DNA of 64,000 nt from Clonostachys chloroleuca (Eukaryota > Ascomycota > Sordariomycetes > Hypocreales > Bionectriaceae): positions 20,832,001 through 20,896,000 of the forward strand of contig JBANAY010000003.1 in assembly GCA_037952775.1 (NCBI GenBank). Reading direction: 5' to 3'. Positions 21,508 to 33,514 of this stretch are shown in pieces (the stretch's first letter is position 1; every line of letters starts with the position of its first letter). Made by a program: the position numbers and the translations under genes. The notes beneath the pieces were generated by a model. It saw only the letters and a list, made by a program, of their open reading frames with translations, was not told the DNA's origin and ran no database searches.

Positions 21508-24500
21508 CTACATGTATAAACTTGCCACAGCAGTGATATCCCGTTTGATCATCTCCTGTGCAGTTTGCATCTTTTGATAAAGCTCGGGGTCTCCCACGAT
21601 CCTGGCTGCATTCTTCACCTCTCTGCATACTTCGTCAAGTCGTGTAATAGTCCTCACAATAGTACCCTCCAGAACGTCAGTCAGGTTGGTGATGTTCTTG
21701 AAACTCATTCCCCTGGCCCACTCGTAGACAACCTCCATCAAGCCGAAACGTGGGCGGGAGGTGAAATCGTTGGAGTCGTCGGCAGATTGGATAACTTGAA
21801 GTCGGGTTTGGACCTCGTTGACCTTTTCTGAAATGGCCACAATGGTCGCTTTGCCGTGCTCAAGATTGCCTGTCAAGACAGGTTCAACCGTCGTTTTCTC
21901 TTGAAATACAAAAGAGGAGAGCAAGGCGGCGATTTCGGGAGGCTCGAAGTCAGCGAGTACATTATCCAGGATCAGTTCCGTCAGTACAAGCTCGTCGCCC
22001 GAGTGAATCTCGCAAGCCACTTTACCCTTCAGCTGGATTCTCGTCGCCTCGTCGACGAAACCCAGTTCCTTGAGCACCTGAACACGTTGTTCGTAATCAG
22101 GCAGAAGCTGCAGATTCTGGTCTGACAATGACTGCTTCAATTGGGAAATGTGTTCTTTAATGAGCCACTCGTCATGACACATGGCAAACTGCAGAATGAT
22201 ATTAGCCTTGGTTTTTTAATGTAACAGAGTCAGTGGAATTGAGGGGGATGGTGTGAACTCACATGCTTCAAGAAGCCTGGGCACTTCACGGAAGGTGAAG
22301 CATCAATAACCTTGACCAAGTTTATACGCTTTTCCACCATCTCTTGCAGTTGCAGACTCTTGACCTTTCCAAAATCCATTTCATCCCATCTGTCGTCCCA
22401 AGCAGTGCAGATCTCCTGTAACTTCTTTTCGGCTTTCACGGAGGCTTCACCTCCCTGGAAAATTTCGGGTACGATCCCCTTGCTCACCCATCTAGTCAGA
22501 CACTCGATATCACCCAAGGGGACGTGCAGAGTCTTGATCTTAATTCGTCTTTTCCCTTGGGGGAGCTTGTGCAGATACTTCTTGAATGGCGGAATAAACG
22601 GCAACTGATCAGAGGCATCTCGCTTCTCTCTAAGAGGTTTGATGGTGCAAATATGAACAGTTGGTTCGTCGGACGTCCCCTTTAAGCTCATCCCATCACC
22701 AAGGAGGATACCGGCGGTTCGGATACCCTCCAAGTTTAATACCACTAGTCGGCTCTGGCAGAACATTCGGCGGCCAATGTGAATATTCAACAGTCCCCTG
22801 TATAGATCGAATGTGAGCTGCTTGTAATCCTGCGCAGCCTGGTGGCAGTCATCCATATGCACGTCGCAGACGGGGCATGACTCTCGTTTGACCTTGGCAA
22901 GATCGGCCTGAGCCAGCTTCACATCCTTTTCATGTTCTGGAAGCAATTGTTGGGTTGCGTGCTCGGAGAAACTTCGTTTGATCATCTCCTCAATCTTGAG
23001 AGCCTCGACTCGGAGGAGATTAAGAATCATGTTATACGTCAGACGGAATTGTGACCGAAGCTTTGACGGTTCGCCCAATATCATGTTGCGCAGATCTGCC
23101 GCTGGAGGTGCTTCATCAGCTCCTGGTGGGACGATAATGACGGACCCGACAGTGTCCAGACCTCTTCGTCCAGCACGTCCCGCCATTTGGGTATACTCTC
23201 CGGGAAGGAGGTTTCGGAATGAGTGTCCATCGTGCTTCCGATAACCCGAAAAGACAACGGTTCGAGTAGGCAGGTTGAGACCCATAGCAAACGTTTCCGT
23301 GGCAAATAACACCTTGACCAGAGTCTCTGCAAAGAGAATTTCGACTATTTCCTTAACAATGGGCAGCAGACCGCCGTGATGAACAGCAATACCACGGCCA
23401 AGTAGTTCCCTGAGCCGAATGATCTGAGGTAACTGACGATCTTCTGGTTTGAGACGTGCAATTGATCGCTCGATAATCATGTGAATGTGGCTCTTCTCGG
23501 AGGCTGTGCAGAAGTCTTGGTTACTCAGAGCATCGGCATTCTCCTCACAGCGTTTCTTGGAGAAGACGAAAATACAGGCTGGCAGCAGATTTTGCTTGCG
23601 AAGGAATTGGACAAGGTGGACCCAAAGGTTTTTGTCCTGTGCAGCTGACGAAAACCCTCCCGGACGGCCAGTACGTCCCATGTGGCCAGGAGTATGGCTT
23701 GCCCGTGGAGGCCCTCCTCGCCCTCTTTGTTGGCCTCCGCCCCTCTGCTGGCCTCCGCCACGCCCACCACGCTGTTGTTGCCCTCCCCTCTGCTGCCCTC
23801 CTCGCTGCCCTCCTCGAGGATTACCACCTCTCGTTGCGATTGTGCTTTGCGCCGGGGCCTCCTTCTCTTTGCCTTGGTAGGCTGAGTGAGCATCCTTCCA
23901 ACCCTTTTCAATAAATCTCTTCTCGTGATCCACGATTTTATGTATATTTTTCCCAGCCCAGAGGTAATGCTCCAGTGGAACTGGTCTCTTTGGCGTTGAA
24001 ATCACGTATATGTCTTTCTGTTTCGTCCTACCCACCCAAGAGGCGAACTCGTAAGTGTTTGGCACCGTAGCGGACAACAAAATAAGAGATACATGCTCTG
24101 GCAACATGATGATGACTTCCTCCCATACAACACCACGTTCAAAATCGTTTACATAGTGAACCTCGTCGAAGATGACAAACTCAACATCTCGAATGAGATC
24201 GGCTCCACGGTAGAGCATGCTCCGTAAGATCTCGGTAGTCATGATTAGGCAACTAGCCTCGGGGTTGATCTGGACATCTCCAGTCAAGATGCCGACCTCA
24301 TCAAATGTCTGCCTGAAATCGCGAAATTTCTGGTTACTGAGAGCCTTGATGGGAGATGTATAGATGGCCTTGGTCATGTGCCTGGCTGCCAGTGCAATCG
24401 CATACTCAGCGACGACTGTCTTTCCTGCAGACGTGTGGGCCGCAACGAAGACAGAGTCACCGCTCTCGAGATGATAGACAGCTTCTTTCTGGAAAGTGTC

Positions 24501-25406
24501 AAGTTCAAATGGCCATTCTCTTGCCATATCTGGAACAAGTTCTCGGAAATTGGTCATCTCGTGTTTGATGTCGACCATGTGTGCCCATTCGCGTCCGGCC
24601 TTTCTAGCGCTAGATGCTGCAAGGATTCCATGTGGTTCCAACGAAGGGAACTCGACTGGCAAGATGTCATCGATATCGTCTCCGTGTTCCTCCTCCTCAG
24701 CAACAGCATCGGGCGTGCTGCCTGAGGAGTCATCCTGAGTTCGGCCCTCATCACTGACATCCTCGGGTTCTTCCTCGAGTACTTGCTTGATAGCAGTTGC
24801 ATCATCCTGGTTCTGCTGTGGCTTCTTGGTGAAGTCTATTCCGCGGTCTAGTCCCGGGGCAATTTCGAGTAGTCGTCCCTCGTTTCCGACCTGAATGACT
24901 CTGTCCAGTTTGGCTCGGCCAGCGCTTTCCCCATTTTCATCAATGTCCCCTCCAATGTGGATTTGATCCTCAAGGGCTGCTGTCGCTTCGATACTATCCA
25001 AACCTCCCGGGGCGAAAGGGAAGAAGCCGGCAGCGCCTCTCACGAAATCAGCCCGGTTAGCTGGCTTTCTCAACAAGCTCGTTGAATTTTTCGCCGTAGC
25101 ACTGCTTGCAGGAACTGTGACATTTTTGTAGCCCGTGACCCTACCCTCGAGCCCATGCCTCAGGAACCGAGTGACAGTGCGAGTCTGTGTTGGTGCGATT
25201 TTAAAGAGCGATGTGTAGTCGGTCTCGAATTCCCATCGCTGCTGCAGGCGGTTGAGCCACTCCTCTGAGAACTCAGTTGAGGGCGACAGATACAGCTCCT
25301 CAAGCTTACGCTTCAGTTGATCGGGGTCTTTTGGCGGGGCTGATGAAGGCTTGAGCAGACCTTGGCCAGCCTGCTCCTGCAGAATAAGATCGTCGATACC
25401 GCCCAT
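21508..25406 (-). CDS. ski2: Ski2, DEVH-box RNA helicase of the SKI complex
   Basis: Two exons (25406-22263, 22188-21508) encode 1274 residues, close to yeast Ski2. The N-terminal third includes the EEWLNRLQQRWEFETDY region. The helicase core follows: motif I AHTSAGKT, motif II DEVH, motif III SAT, and motif VI QMAGRAGRRG. Between the two RecA domains sits an RGG/RGGQQ-rich low-complexity insert of about 60 residues. The C-terminal part includes an arch-like region and the DSH C-terminal helical domain (exon 2, starting FAMCHDEWLIKEH). Ski2 unwinds and feeds mRNA to the cytoplasmic exosome with Ski3 and Ski8. SKI rather than nuclear Mtr4 is called from the N-terminal region and overall match. 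Confidence 0.92.
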
Positions 25407-26242
25407 GGCTCCCTTTCTTCCTGCCTTCTCTCTCTGCAGGTTTGGGGGCGATGATGACGAGTGGACGAAGTGGATGCCCCAAGCTTCGTGCTCTCAATGC
25501 CAGAGGTGGTGACTGTTGAGTGGTGGAGGAGCCCCGCCTTGGGCCTCACCTCCAGAAATGTACGACGCCAAAGTTTACGGTCACCTACCCTGTGGACAAA
25601 TTACCATTCGCAATGCCCTAAGTGGAATAATCATCACCCGCTCAAAGAGTGAGTCTACTAAATCAAGACAAAGAAGAAAAGAATCTAAAATCTAGTTTGT
25701 TCATTGGAACTAATCTAAGCTGGGCGCTCTATGCTTTGCTATTGAACAAGCTCGCATTACTCTAGGTAGTTCAGAGTCTTCCGTACCCCATACCCACGAG
25801 TCTGACGAAAGAAACGTCTAATCATGAGTTTCCAAACTACAGCAGCAGCAACGGAAACGCGCGCTCTCGTTAGGCATCTATAAAACACCACAAGGCAATA
25901 TAAAAGGCACTCGGTCCTAGCATCCTCGTCTAAACTTCGTTGTGGCAGTCACTAGAAAATTGTTTTTACTTGGACGGTGAATACAAGGAGAAAAAAAGGC
26001 ATACAAGTACAGATCCCAACCCAACCGTCCCGTCTAACAATAAAAAGAGGCTCGAGTTCGTCGCGAAGTATGCAAAGAAATCGCTAGTCCGCGTTATTTT
26101 CGTCCTCAGAGACTTACCCACTCCTGTTCATTTCCAGTCGCGGTGATTAGTGATGTGAGCCACCAGCGCGAGAACCCCCTGAACCAACTCTCGTATTAGT
26201 CTGTAATATGTTCCAACTGTATATCCGCCAAAAATGTCAAGT
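25407..26242. other. Intergenic, ski2 promoter and PDH-beta 3' flank
   Basis: No supported coding region; the small frames are shadows. The ski2 side is the promoter. Confidence 0.6.
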
Positions 26243-27462
26243 CTACAGCTTGAGGAGCTTGGCGGTGTAGTCCTCGATCAGCTTCTCGGTGGGGAAGCTC
26301 ATCTCTTCCAGTCCCTGGGCATAGGGAGTAGGGACATCGGCACCAGTGATACGCTGAGCAGGAGCATCGAGATAATCGAAGGCGTACTCCATGGTCAGAG
26401 CAAGAATCTCAGCAGAGACACCGAAGGCAGGGTAGCCGGACTCGACGACGACCAGGCGGTGGGTCTTCTTGACCGACTCAACAATGGTGTTCAGGTCAAG
26501 GGGCTTGATGGATCGCAGGTTGATGACCTCGGCCTCGACGCCGTACTGCTTCTTCAGGTTCTCGGCAGCGACCAGAGTCTGGCCAACGCAACGGGACAGG
26601 GAAACCATGGTGATGTCCTTGCCGGAGCGCTCAATCTTGGCCTTGCCGAAAGGAATGACGAAGTCGTCCTTTTGGGCAGCCTCGGACATGGGGAAGGACT
26701 GGCCGTACATAAGCTCGTTCTCGAGGACAACGACAGGGTTAGGGTCGCGGATGGCGGCCTTGAGAAGACCCTTGGCATCCTCGGCGCTCCATGGCGAGAC
26801 GACCTTGAGACCGGGGATGCTGCCGTACCAGGCAGAGTAGTCCTGCGAATGCTGGGCAGCAACACCGGCAGCGAAGCCGTTGGGGCCACGGAAGGTGATG
26901 TTGCAGGGCTGGATACCACCGGACATATAGAGGGTCTTGGCAGCGGAGTTGACAATCTGGTCGATAGCTTGCATGGCAAAGTTGAAGGTCATGAATTCAC
27001 ACTGGAGGTTTTCTGTTAGCTCAACCGAGAACTGTACGCTCTCCGAAGGGGACGACGACATACGATGGGGTGCAGACCGCTCAGAGCGGCACCAACGGCC
27101 AGACCACAGAATCCGCTCTCCGTGATCGGGGTATCAATCACTCGTTTGTCGCCGAAGCGATCCAGCAGTCCCTTGGTGACCTTGTATGCGCCGTTGTACT
27201 GGGCAACCTCCTCTCCTAGGATGAAGGTCTTGGGGTTGGACTCGAGCTCCTCAGCAAGAGCCTCGTTGAGGGCGTCTCGGACGGTGTACTCCTTAACCCC
27301 TGAGCCTTCGGCGTAGGCTCGGGTCTGGGCAGCTCCAAAGTAGGCATTTCGGGTGAGGGCGGCGCGCGAGAGCTGTGCAATGGACTGGGTTACAGGTGCT
27401 CGGGGGGCAATTGCGCGCGTCGAAGCAGCCAGGCGAGCTGCAGGTCGGAGGATGCGGGACAT
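26243..27462 (-). CDS. pdb1: Pyruvate dehydrogenase E1 component, beta subunit
   Basis: Two exons (27462-27064, 27001-26243) encode 385 residues. Residues 1 to about 45 form a mitochondrial presequence rich in R, A and S ([19 protein letters not shown]). The conserved body starts [17 protein letters not shown] and includes [37 protein letters not shown], the FRGPNG segment and the C-terminal [16 protein letters not shown] block. With E1 alpha it performs the thiamine-diphosphate-dependent decarboxylation of pyruvate in the mitochondrial matrix. The intron is 62 nt with GTATGT, joining ATC to TGT. ATG 27462 is chosen because it begins the presequence; the open frame upstream has no support. 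Confidence 0.95.
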
Positions 27463-28179
27463 GACAGGCGAGGTGGTGCGGATGGAGAATGGAGACCAAA
27501 AAGGAGACGAACAGGTCAATGCTTCCACCAACTCAACTGCAGCTGCGTCGGTATCGAAGGGATGAGTTGAGGATGATGGGCCTTGACGTGGGACACCGGA
27601 TTGAGGTTGTGGTGTTGAGGAGCTGGAGCACTTTTTTGGTTTGATGGAACCTCAGCCAAGAGAAGGAGGGAATTTCCGCAGCAAGTTTTGAAGCCAAAGC
27701 TTGATTTGATTGGTGGTGCTATCTCACAGCTTTTTTCTGCCAGCGGCCTACAAGTACCTACAGCAGGAGCTGCCACCTAAAGGTACCGTCGGAACAAATC
27801 AATCCGAGACCCCACTAAGCTGGCAAGCATTTGTTGGGGATCGGCCAATCTCGCCCGGCCCTATCAACCACTGCCATGGCCACCGCCTACCGCAATGAGC
27901 AGACACCCGATTGTTTGCTACTGCTGCGAGAAACCCATTTATGCGGGCATTGATAGTCCGCTCAACCTGCACGTTCGACATGGTGCATCATTAGAAAAAG
28001 TGGTAGTTGATACGTATTATGATTATTAAAGAAGTCCATGATGGAATTGCATAAATCGTAGGTGATTTCATCCTTTTTGGTTCTCAAAATACCCAGACAT
28101 TTTACCCTTGCCCCTCCCAATTATAGGTATTGGATACTGCGCCATACACTGCTCGAAATCAACGAACATCTAAATGCTT
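27463..28179. other. Intergenic region
   Basis: pdb1 promoter and erg6 3' flank. No gene is supported. Confidence 0.6.
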
Positions 28180-29525
28180 TCACTTGCTCTCGGGCTTGCG
28201 GCCAACCATCAGGTACATCGGCGTGAACAGGTGCTCACGACCACCAGCAACTAGACAGTCAGCAGCCAGGGCCAAACTGTCGGCAGTTTTCCTGGTGCCA
28301 GCAGGGGCCAGCTTCAGGGTCTCCATGACACCTGCAAAACCGTGGGCGATGGCACGGCCCCAGTGGGTCATGCGAACGATGGTGAAGACATCAAAGACGG
28401 ACTGGATGTACTTCATCTCACCGGACAGAGGCCAGTACCAGGGGAAGGGGTCAGGTCGGTCAGCCATATCCTCGTGACGGAGAAGGTCAAAGCCAGCAGC
28501 CTTCATGGCGTCGAGGGCCTCGGAGACCTTGCACATGTTGGAGATACCGTCTCCTTGCTCAATACCAAGACGGATCTCACGGTGGTGGAGGTTATTGTTA
28601 TCATAATCGTCCGTCATGAGCCACTCGTAGACTCCAAAGACACCGCCTGGCTTGAGGACACGGAAGATTTCGCTGTAAATGCCTTCGAGCGTAGGGGCGT
28701 GGACGGTAGCCTCAATGGCATACACGGCATCGAATGAGTTGTCAGGGAAAGACATTTGCTGTTTGACAATGTGTTAGGATTATACTATTACATGAACATG
28801 TGGGGATTGGAATTACTTACCATGAAGTCGCCCTTGACATACTTGAGCTGGCCAGAAAGACCCTCCTTGGCAGCATAGGCTGTGGCACGGTCAATCTGAT
28901 AGTCGTTGTTGTTGAGACCGGTGATGTGAGCGCCAGTGAACTTGGCAATCTCGCGAGCGGGTCCACCAACACCACAGCCAACATCGAGCACCTTCATGCC
29001 TTCTTGGATGCCCATAGAGTGGGCAAGGTAGTGTTCATGACGCGCGATGGCCTGATAGAAAGGCTCACCAGTCGAGAATCGACAGAAGTGGAAAGACTGA
29101 CCCCAGCCGTACTCATACAGATCAGTGGCCAGATTGTAGTAGCTAGTTTGACTGTTAGTATTTATTGCAAAAGAGAGCCCCTCCATTTGTATCGTAGGAT
29201 CGTGGAACATACTGTCGGGTCAGAGTAGCATACTCGGCTGTTCGTGCCTAATCAATCACATCAGGAGTCAGTCTCAATGAATTGAAGGGGTGTCACGATT
29301 TGAACCTACAGCACGGGTCTCCTCAGTCTCGTCCTTGGCGGCCTTGTCATCCCAATGCTTGAAATACTCGTCAACAGCAGCCTGCTTTGCGGCGCCACCC
29401 TTGGCGAACATGGCAGAGATACCACCACGAGCTTGAGCGGATTTGCCGTGCATTGCCTTGTTAAATGCGGCATCACGGCTGTGATCCTCGCGCTCGAGGC
29501 CGGATGTGGTCGATGAGCCAGCCAT
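28180..29525 (-). CDS. erg6: Sterol 24-C-methyltransferase Erg6
   Basis: Four exons (29525-29310, 29247-29213, 29142-28821, 28758-28180) encode 383 residues. Exon 2 is only 35 nt. All joins keep frame, for example [20 protein letters not shown] across exons 1-3. The SAM-binding motif I is [20 protein letters not shown]. Upstream is the [14 protein letters not shown] sterol-binding signature, and the C-terminal half has the SMT domain (GRKPESK end). The enzyme transfers a methyl group from S-adenosylmethionine to C-24 of zymosterol or lanosterol-type sterols in ergosterol synthesis, at the ER and lipid droplets. Sterol-responsive regulation is expected from the pathway but no element was identified. 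Confidence 0.95.
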
Positions 29526-30071
29526 GTTGAATGCTTCGAGACAAAGGATTACGGGACCAATTGAAGGGCAAGTGGGAACCAAGGCAAAGAGGTGCGTTGA
29601 CAGTATTGTCAATGGGTTGAGGAACAGAGGTGAAGGGAAAGGAAGCGGGAAAGCCAGGCCAAATTTGCAAACTCTCTGCAGACTGGGAAGTTTCGATCAA
29701 ACCGAATTCGAGGACCCTCAGCTACCCCTGGATCGGAATTGATAGCGGCATCCAATCTCTGGCTACTCCTTTGATGCGGGCTGGTGGGGGAGAATTCATT
29801 TTAGGACTAGGTTCGACCACCCCACCATCTGTGTGGCAGGCGGTGTGTTTACTTTTTTTTAACCTCGACCGAATACGAACCCGAGCATGTGAAGGCGGAG
29901 CGAGAAAGCGAAGCACATTCTCTGGGTTAGTCATCAAGCGTAGAATCTTATCGATTAGAGATATCTAATCGGGTCCAGAGCATAAACTTGGGAACATCCT
30001 CTACTGCGATCACAGCGTGGCAACCTGAAGACTGCATCCAACTACGCGCCACCCGACTTCCTGCCGCCCAA
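29526..30071. other. Divergent promoter region of erg6 and slt11
   Basis: 546 bases between divergently transcribed genes, holding both promoters. No coding sequence is seen. Confidence 0.6.
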
Positions 30072-31276
30072 ATGCCTCCTCAAATCAAGCAGGACCTCAA
30101 CCGTTCCGGATGGGAGTCCACCGACTTTCCCTCTGTGTGTGAAAAATGCTTGCCAGAAAACCCATATGTCAGGATCCTCAAGGAGGATCATGGCGATCAA
30201 TGCAAACTGGTATGTCCTCATAACCTGACCGCTCCAAATATCTTGGCCATTAGATTCTAACACTTCTATCTCTTTAGTGCACGCGGCCCTTTACCGTCTT
30301 TAGCTGGAATGGAGATCGCGGGCAAGGGCGCAAGAAGCGAACGATGATTTGCCTGACGTGCGCGCGATCAAAGAACTGCTGCCAGACTTGCATGCTCGAT
30401 CTTTCCTTTGGCCTTCCGATCGCTGTACGCGACGCCGCTCTGAAAATGGTTGCTCCCGGACCGCAGTCCGATATCAACAGGGAATACTTTGCGCAAAACA
30501 ACGAGAAGCTCATTGAAGAGGGCAAGGCTGGCGTGGAGGAGTACGAGAAAACGGACGAGAAGGCGCGAGAGCTCTTGCGGCGATTAGCACAGAGCAAACC
30601 GTATTTTCGGAAAGGACGACCGGTCGATGAAGCTGAGGTGGAAGCATCCAGAGCAGCTGGAGGCAACGCGGCAGTCGGGGCTGGAGTGGGCGGACCTGGA
30701 CCGATCCGGACCCGAGATACTAGGGCAGCCATCGCGGCAGGCGCGCGGACAGGTGGCAAGGGAAGAAGAGTGTTTCCAAGCGCGGCTCAGCTGCCTCCAA
30801 GCCCGCGCGACTGGCAACCACCGGCTGACAAGAATATTATGTCTTTGTTTGTGACTGGCGTGGAGGACGATCTCCCCGAGTACAAGATCCGGGACTTCTT
30901 CAAGGTTCATGGGAAGATTAAGAGCCTTGTTTGTTCTCACATGTCGCACTGCGCATTTGTCAACTACGAAACGAGGGAGGCAGCAGAGAAAGCAGCTCTC
31001 GCATGTCAAGGACGGGCGGTCATCGCAGGTTGCCCTCTGCGAATACGGTGGGGTCAGCCAAAGGCTATTGGAAACATGGACAAGCAGGAAAGAGCGTCGA
31101 TGTTGCATGATGCACGCGCGGGCATCTCGCGAAGCAAGCCTCGCTCAATAGAGGGCGCCTCTGGGTCTGCGCAGCAGTCCTCAGATCAGTTAGCCATTGC
31201 GGCACCACCATCAGCCATCGCGGCGCCACCTGGCGCAGAGGATGCCCCAGCCTATGCCAGTCTTCAAGGAGAATGA
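30072..31276 (+). CDS. slt11: Pre-mRNA-splicing factor Slt11/Ecm2 (RBM22 family)
   Basis: Two exons (30072-30209, 30278-31276) encode 378 residues. The N-terminal third carries paired-cysteine zinc-binding segments (CEKCLP, DQCKLCTRPF, CLTCARSKNCCQTC) that bind RNA in the RBM22/Cwc2-like structure. Residues about 240-320 form an RRM: SLFVTGVEDDLPEYKIRDFF and SHCAFVNYETREAAEKA. The C-terminus is Ala/Pro-rich and disordered. Slt11 joins the Prp19-related complex in the activated spliceosome and contacts U2/U6 RNA in the nucleus. The intron (68 nt) separates CKL from CTRPF, splitting a zinc motif between exons. Confidence 0.92.
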
Positions 31277-31512
31277 GCAGCAACTGGAGATAAAAGAGAA
31301 AATACGTTTGCATATCATGGCGTTATTTTGGCGTACCGGGTTGGAAGGTGTTGTTTGTTGCCAGTGGTAATCTTGAGCGAGCCAAATGGTTTGGAGGGTG
31401 TATGCAGGTATCATGGGTATCATGACAAGAACTAGGCTACATAATAGTTTTACAAAATTTATACAGTTCAGGACGATGTTGTCCGCGGCCAGGGCCAGTT
31501 CCTGTTTATCAC

Positions 31513-31988
31513 TTATTTCGAACCACTCCCCCCACAGCATCCGCCTCCCGATGCGACACCAGCCCCAGCCGTCTTGATGCTGTCATTGTCGCCCTTCTCT
31601 GTGAATTCGTGTATTCGTAACTCTGGTTGGGGCATTAGTTCCATGTGATCCAGGCAGTGGTGACTGGGGGCAATAGTACTGTAGTTGTGATCGTTCTCGG
31701 TCTCTCGTCTTCCCTGAACAACATTTTCTCTCAAGATGCGCGCGACATCTTGGGCATATTGAATGGCGGCTGGTCTTTCGGAAGGGTCAAGAGCTGACTT
31801 GTTTATGAATTCGTTTCGGATCTGGGATTGAGCTGCGGCGAGGACGGGAGCGTCGCCTATCAGGAGCAGGCAATTAGCGATTATGGTCCTTCCAATGAGG
31901 CTGGATTGAGCGGTGTGTGGCGGTTGGTTGTACCTTCGAATGCAAGTCGCGCTGCACGGAGCAGGTGCCTGTATGCTACCAGAGCCAT
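31513..31988 (-). CDS. mzm1: Mzm1, LYR-motif chaperone for Rieske protein of complex III
   Basis: Three small exons (31988-31934, 31856-31680, 31622-31513) assemble in frame to 113 residues. Exon 1 starts MALVAYRHLLRAARLAFEG with the LYR-type AYRHLLR motif. Exon 2 continues GDAPVLAAAQSQIRNEF to ARILRENVVQGRRE. Exon 3 reads KLRIHEFTEKGDNDSIKTAG and ends in a glycine-rich CC-containing tail. These are hallmarks of Mzm1 (human LYRM7), which stabilises the Rieske iron-sulfur protein in the mitochondrial matrix before it enters the bc1 complex. The gene converges with slt11. Confidence 0.85.
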
Positions 31989-32659
31989 TGTGCCGTTTCC
32001 TCGCAACTCAAGGAGCGAGACTGTGGTGATATGGTAGATGGAGGTTGGCCGGTAGTTGTGCGGAAGAAAATGTGGACGAACGGCGCGGGCTGGATTTTGC
32101 AGCTCGGCTTACATGATCCCGCACCGGCAGGTCACTTTGTACCGGGCAAGTGGGTGTTAGAATAACAGGGACTGCAAAGGTTTGGATCACAAGTTTCCAA
32201 TATAGGCCATAATATCGATATATAATAGCAAGTAAGAAACATAAAAATAAACTATTGAGTGATTATTTGGGAATATTATCTGCTCGTTTTTACACCATAT
32301 GAAGTATTATTTTGAGAGTGTCTACCACAATAATTCTGTCGAGGTGACTTTGCAGTCCCTATTTTTCTGACAGCCACTTGCCACGGCCGAAAGAATGCCC
32401 TGCAGATCGTTGTCTCGTCCCCTGCTTGTGCAAGGGTTGGGTCATCAATAATTCTTGTTGCCGAAGGCATCGGATGTTATCTTCTTCGAAATTATTCAGG
32501 CAACCCCCACAAGGATGGCGATTCAACCAACCTCATCTTTATTCACCTACTCTAGAGCACTATTCTATATCTCTATTCATACATTGCACTCTTCCAATTG
32601 AAAACGCCGTCATGTGTCAATCAACACGATGGTACATATGAGCAGCCTTAAGCCCAACT
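31989..32659. other. Intergenic region
   Basis: AT-rich mzm1 promoter plus the 3' flank of the secreted protein gene. No gene is supported. Confidence 0.6.
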
Positions 32660-33514
32660 TTATGCCAACCATCTCTTGGAAGAAGAGGCAGACGGCAGGG
32701 CAGGAGGCTTGAATTCGCCACTTGCAATATCTTTCTGTGCTTGAATGGACTGGTTGATAATCTCAACAGTGATGTGCTGGCGCTCGACCTCGATATGCTC
32801 GTCTTCGACCCCGTCGCCATACCAGACAGTTGCGTAAATATCGACTCCTGGAATGTCTGAGCCGTACTCCTTGCCAGGGACATCGCGGGCGGAGATGTGA
32901 AGCACGCCAAACCGGGTTTTGGTACCATCGCGCAGAACCTTGTCACCCGCGGCTTGGAAGGGAAACTCTGGCAGCTCACGAAGCATCGGGAGCTTGGCAC
33001 GATTGGGAGGGCTGCTGTAGTCGGAGATGGAAAAGTGGGTTGTGACGCCGCCCCAGCCCTCCAAGATTTCGGACTGGAGGGTTCCGTTGAGGTTGGTGGT
33101 GCGCTTGACATAGTGCTCTGGGTTGGCGGCATTGTTGGATCTGTCGGCGAAGGGGCTCTGGCTCCAGGCTGCGAAGCTATATGCGGTCAGGTTGGGGAGG
33201 AATGCCACGGCTCTGCCATCGGTGGGAACCCATTTGTCCGTGGAACGATCAACCACATCGTGCCAGAAGGCGTCGGCCTCCTTGATATCGGGTTGCAAAA
33301 GCTCGATGAGCCCGTCTGCTCCGATTCTCGTCTTTAGAAGGTTGAGGGTGAACCGGGCAAACTCGAGCTCGTAGTTATCTTTGGGCTTGAGCTCCTTAGG
33401 TCCGGATTTTATGAAGCGGTAGCCATCAACCACCTCGTCGTATGTCTCTTCCGCAACGGCAAAAGTGGCCAGAGAGGCTGCGGAAGCAAGAATAGCGAGC
33501 TTGGGGAACAACAT
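32660..33514 (-). CDS. Secreted protein of unknown function
   Basis: Single exon of 284 residues. MLFPKLAILASAASLATFAVA is a clear signal peptide, so the ATG at 33514 is preferred over the upstream start at 33574, which would bury it. The mature part has potential N-glycosylation sites (NLT, NGT, NQS) and one run with NNAANPEHYVKRTTNLNGT that may face outward. The body carries predicted beta-rich segments (GWGGVTTHFSISDY, VDIYATVWYGDGVEDEHIEV) and no cysteines, which is unusual for a secreted enzyme. I recognise no family. It is probably an extracellular or vacuolar protein. Confidence 0.75.
   Translation of the reverse strand: MLFPKLAILASAASLATFAVAEETYDEVVDGYRFIKSGPKELKPKDNYELEFARFTLNLLKTRIGADGLIELLQPDIKEADAFWHDVVDRSTDKWVPTDGRAVAFLPNLTAYSFAAWSQSPFADRSNNAANPEHYVKRTTNLNGTLQSEILEGWGGVTTHFSISDYSSPPNRAKLPMLRELPEFPFQAAGDKVLRDGTKTRFGVLHISARDVPGKEYGSDIPGVDIYATVWYGDGVEDEHIEVERQHITVEIINQSIQAQKDIASGEFKPPALPSASSSKRWLA

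Noticed and set aside
23485..23914. Open frames on the plus strand across the Ski2 RGG insert
   Set aside because: Repetitive DNA of the RGG insert produces long open frames in other frames; the helicase frame is the real one.
26234..27019. 261-codon plus-strand frame opposite pdb1
   Set aside because: It is the antisense of the strongly conserved pyruvate dehydrogenase frame and contains no recognisable domain.
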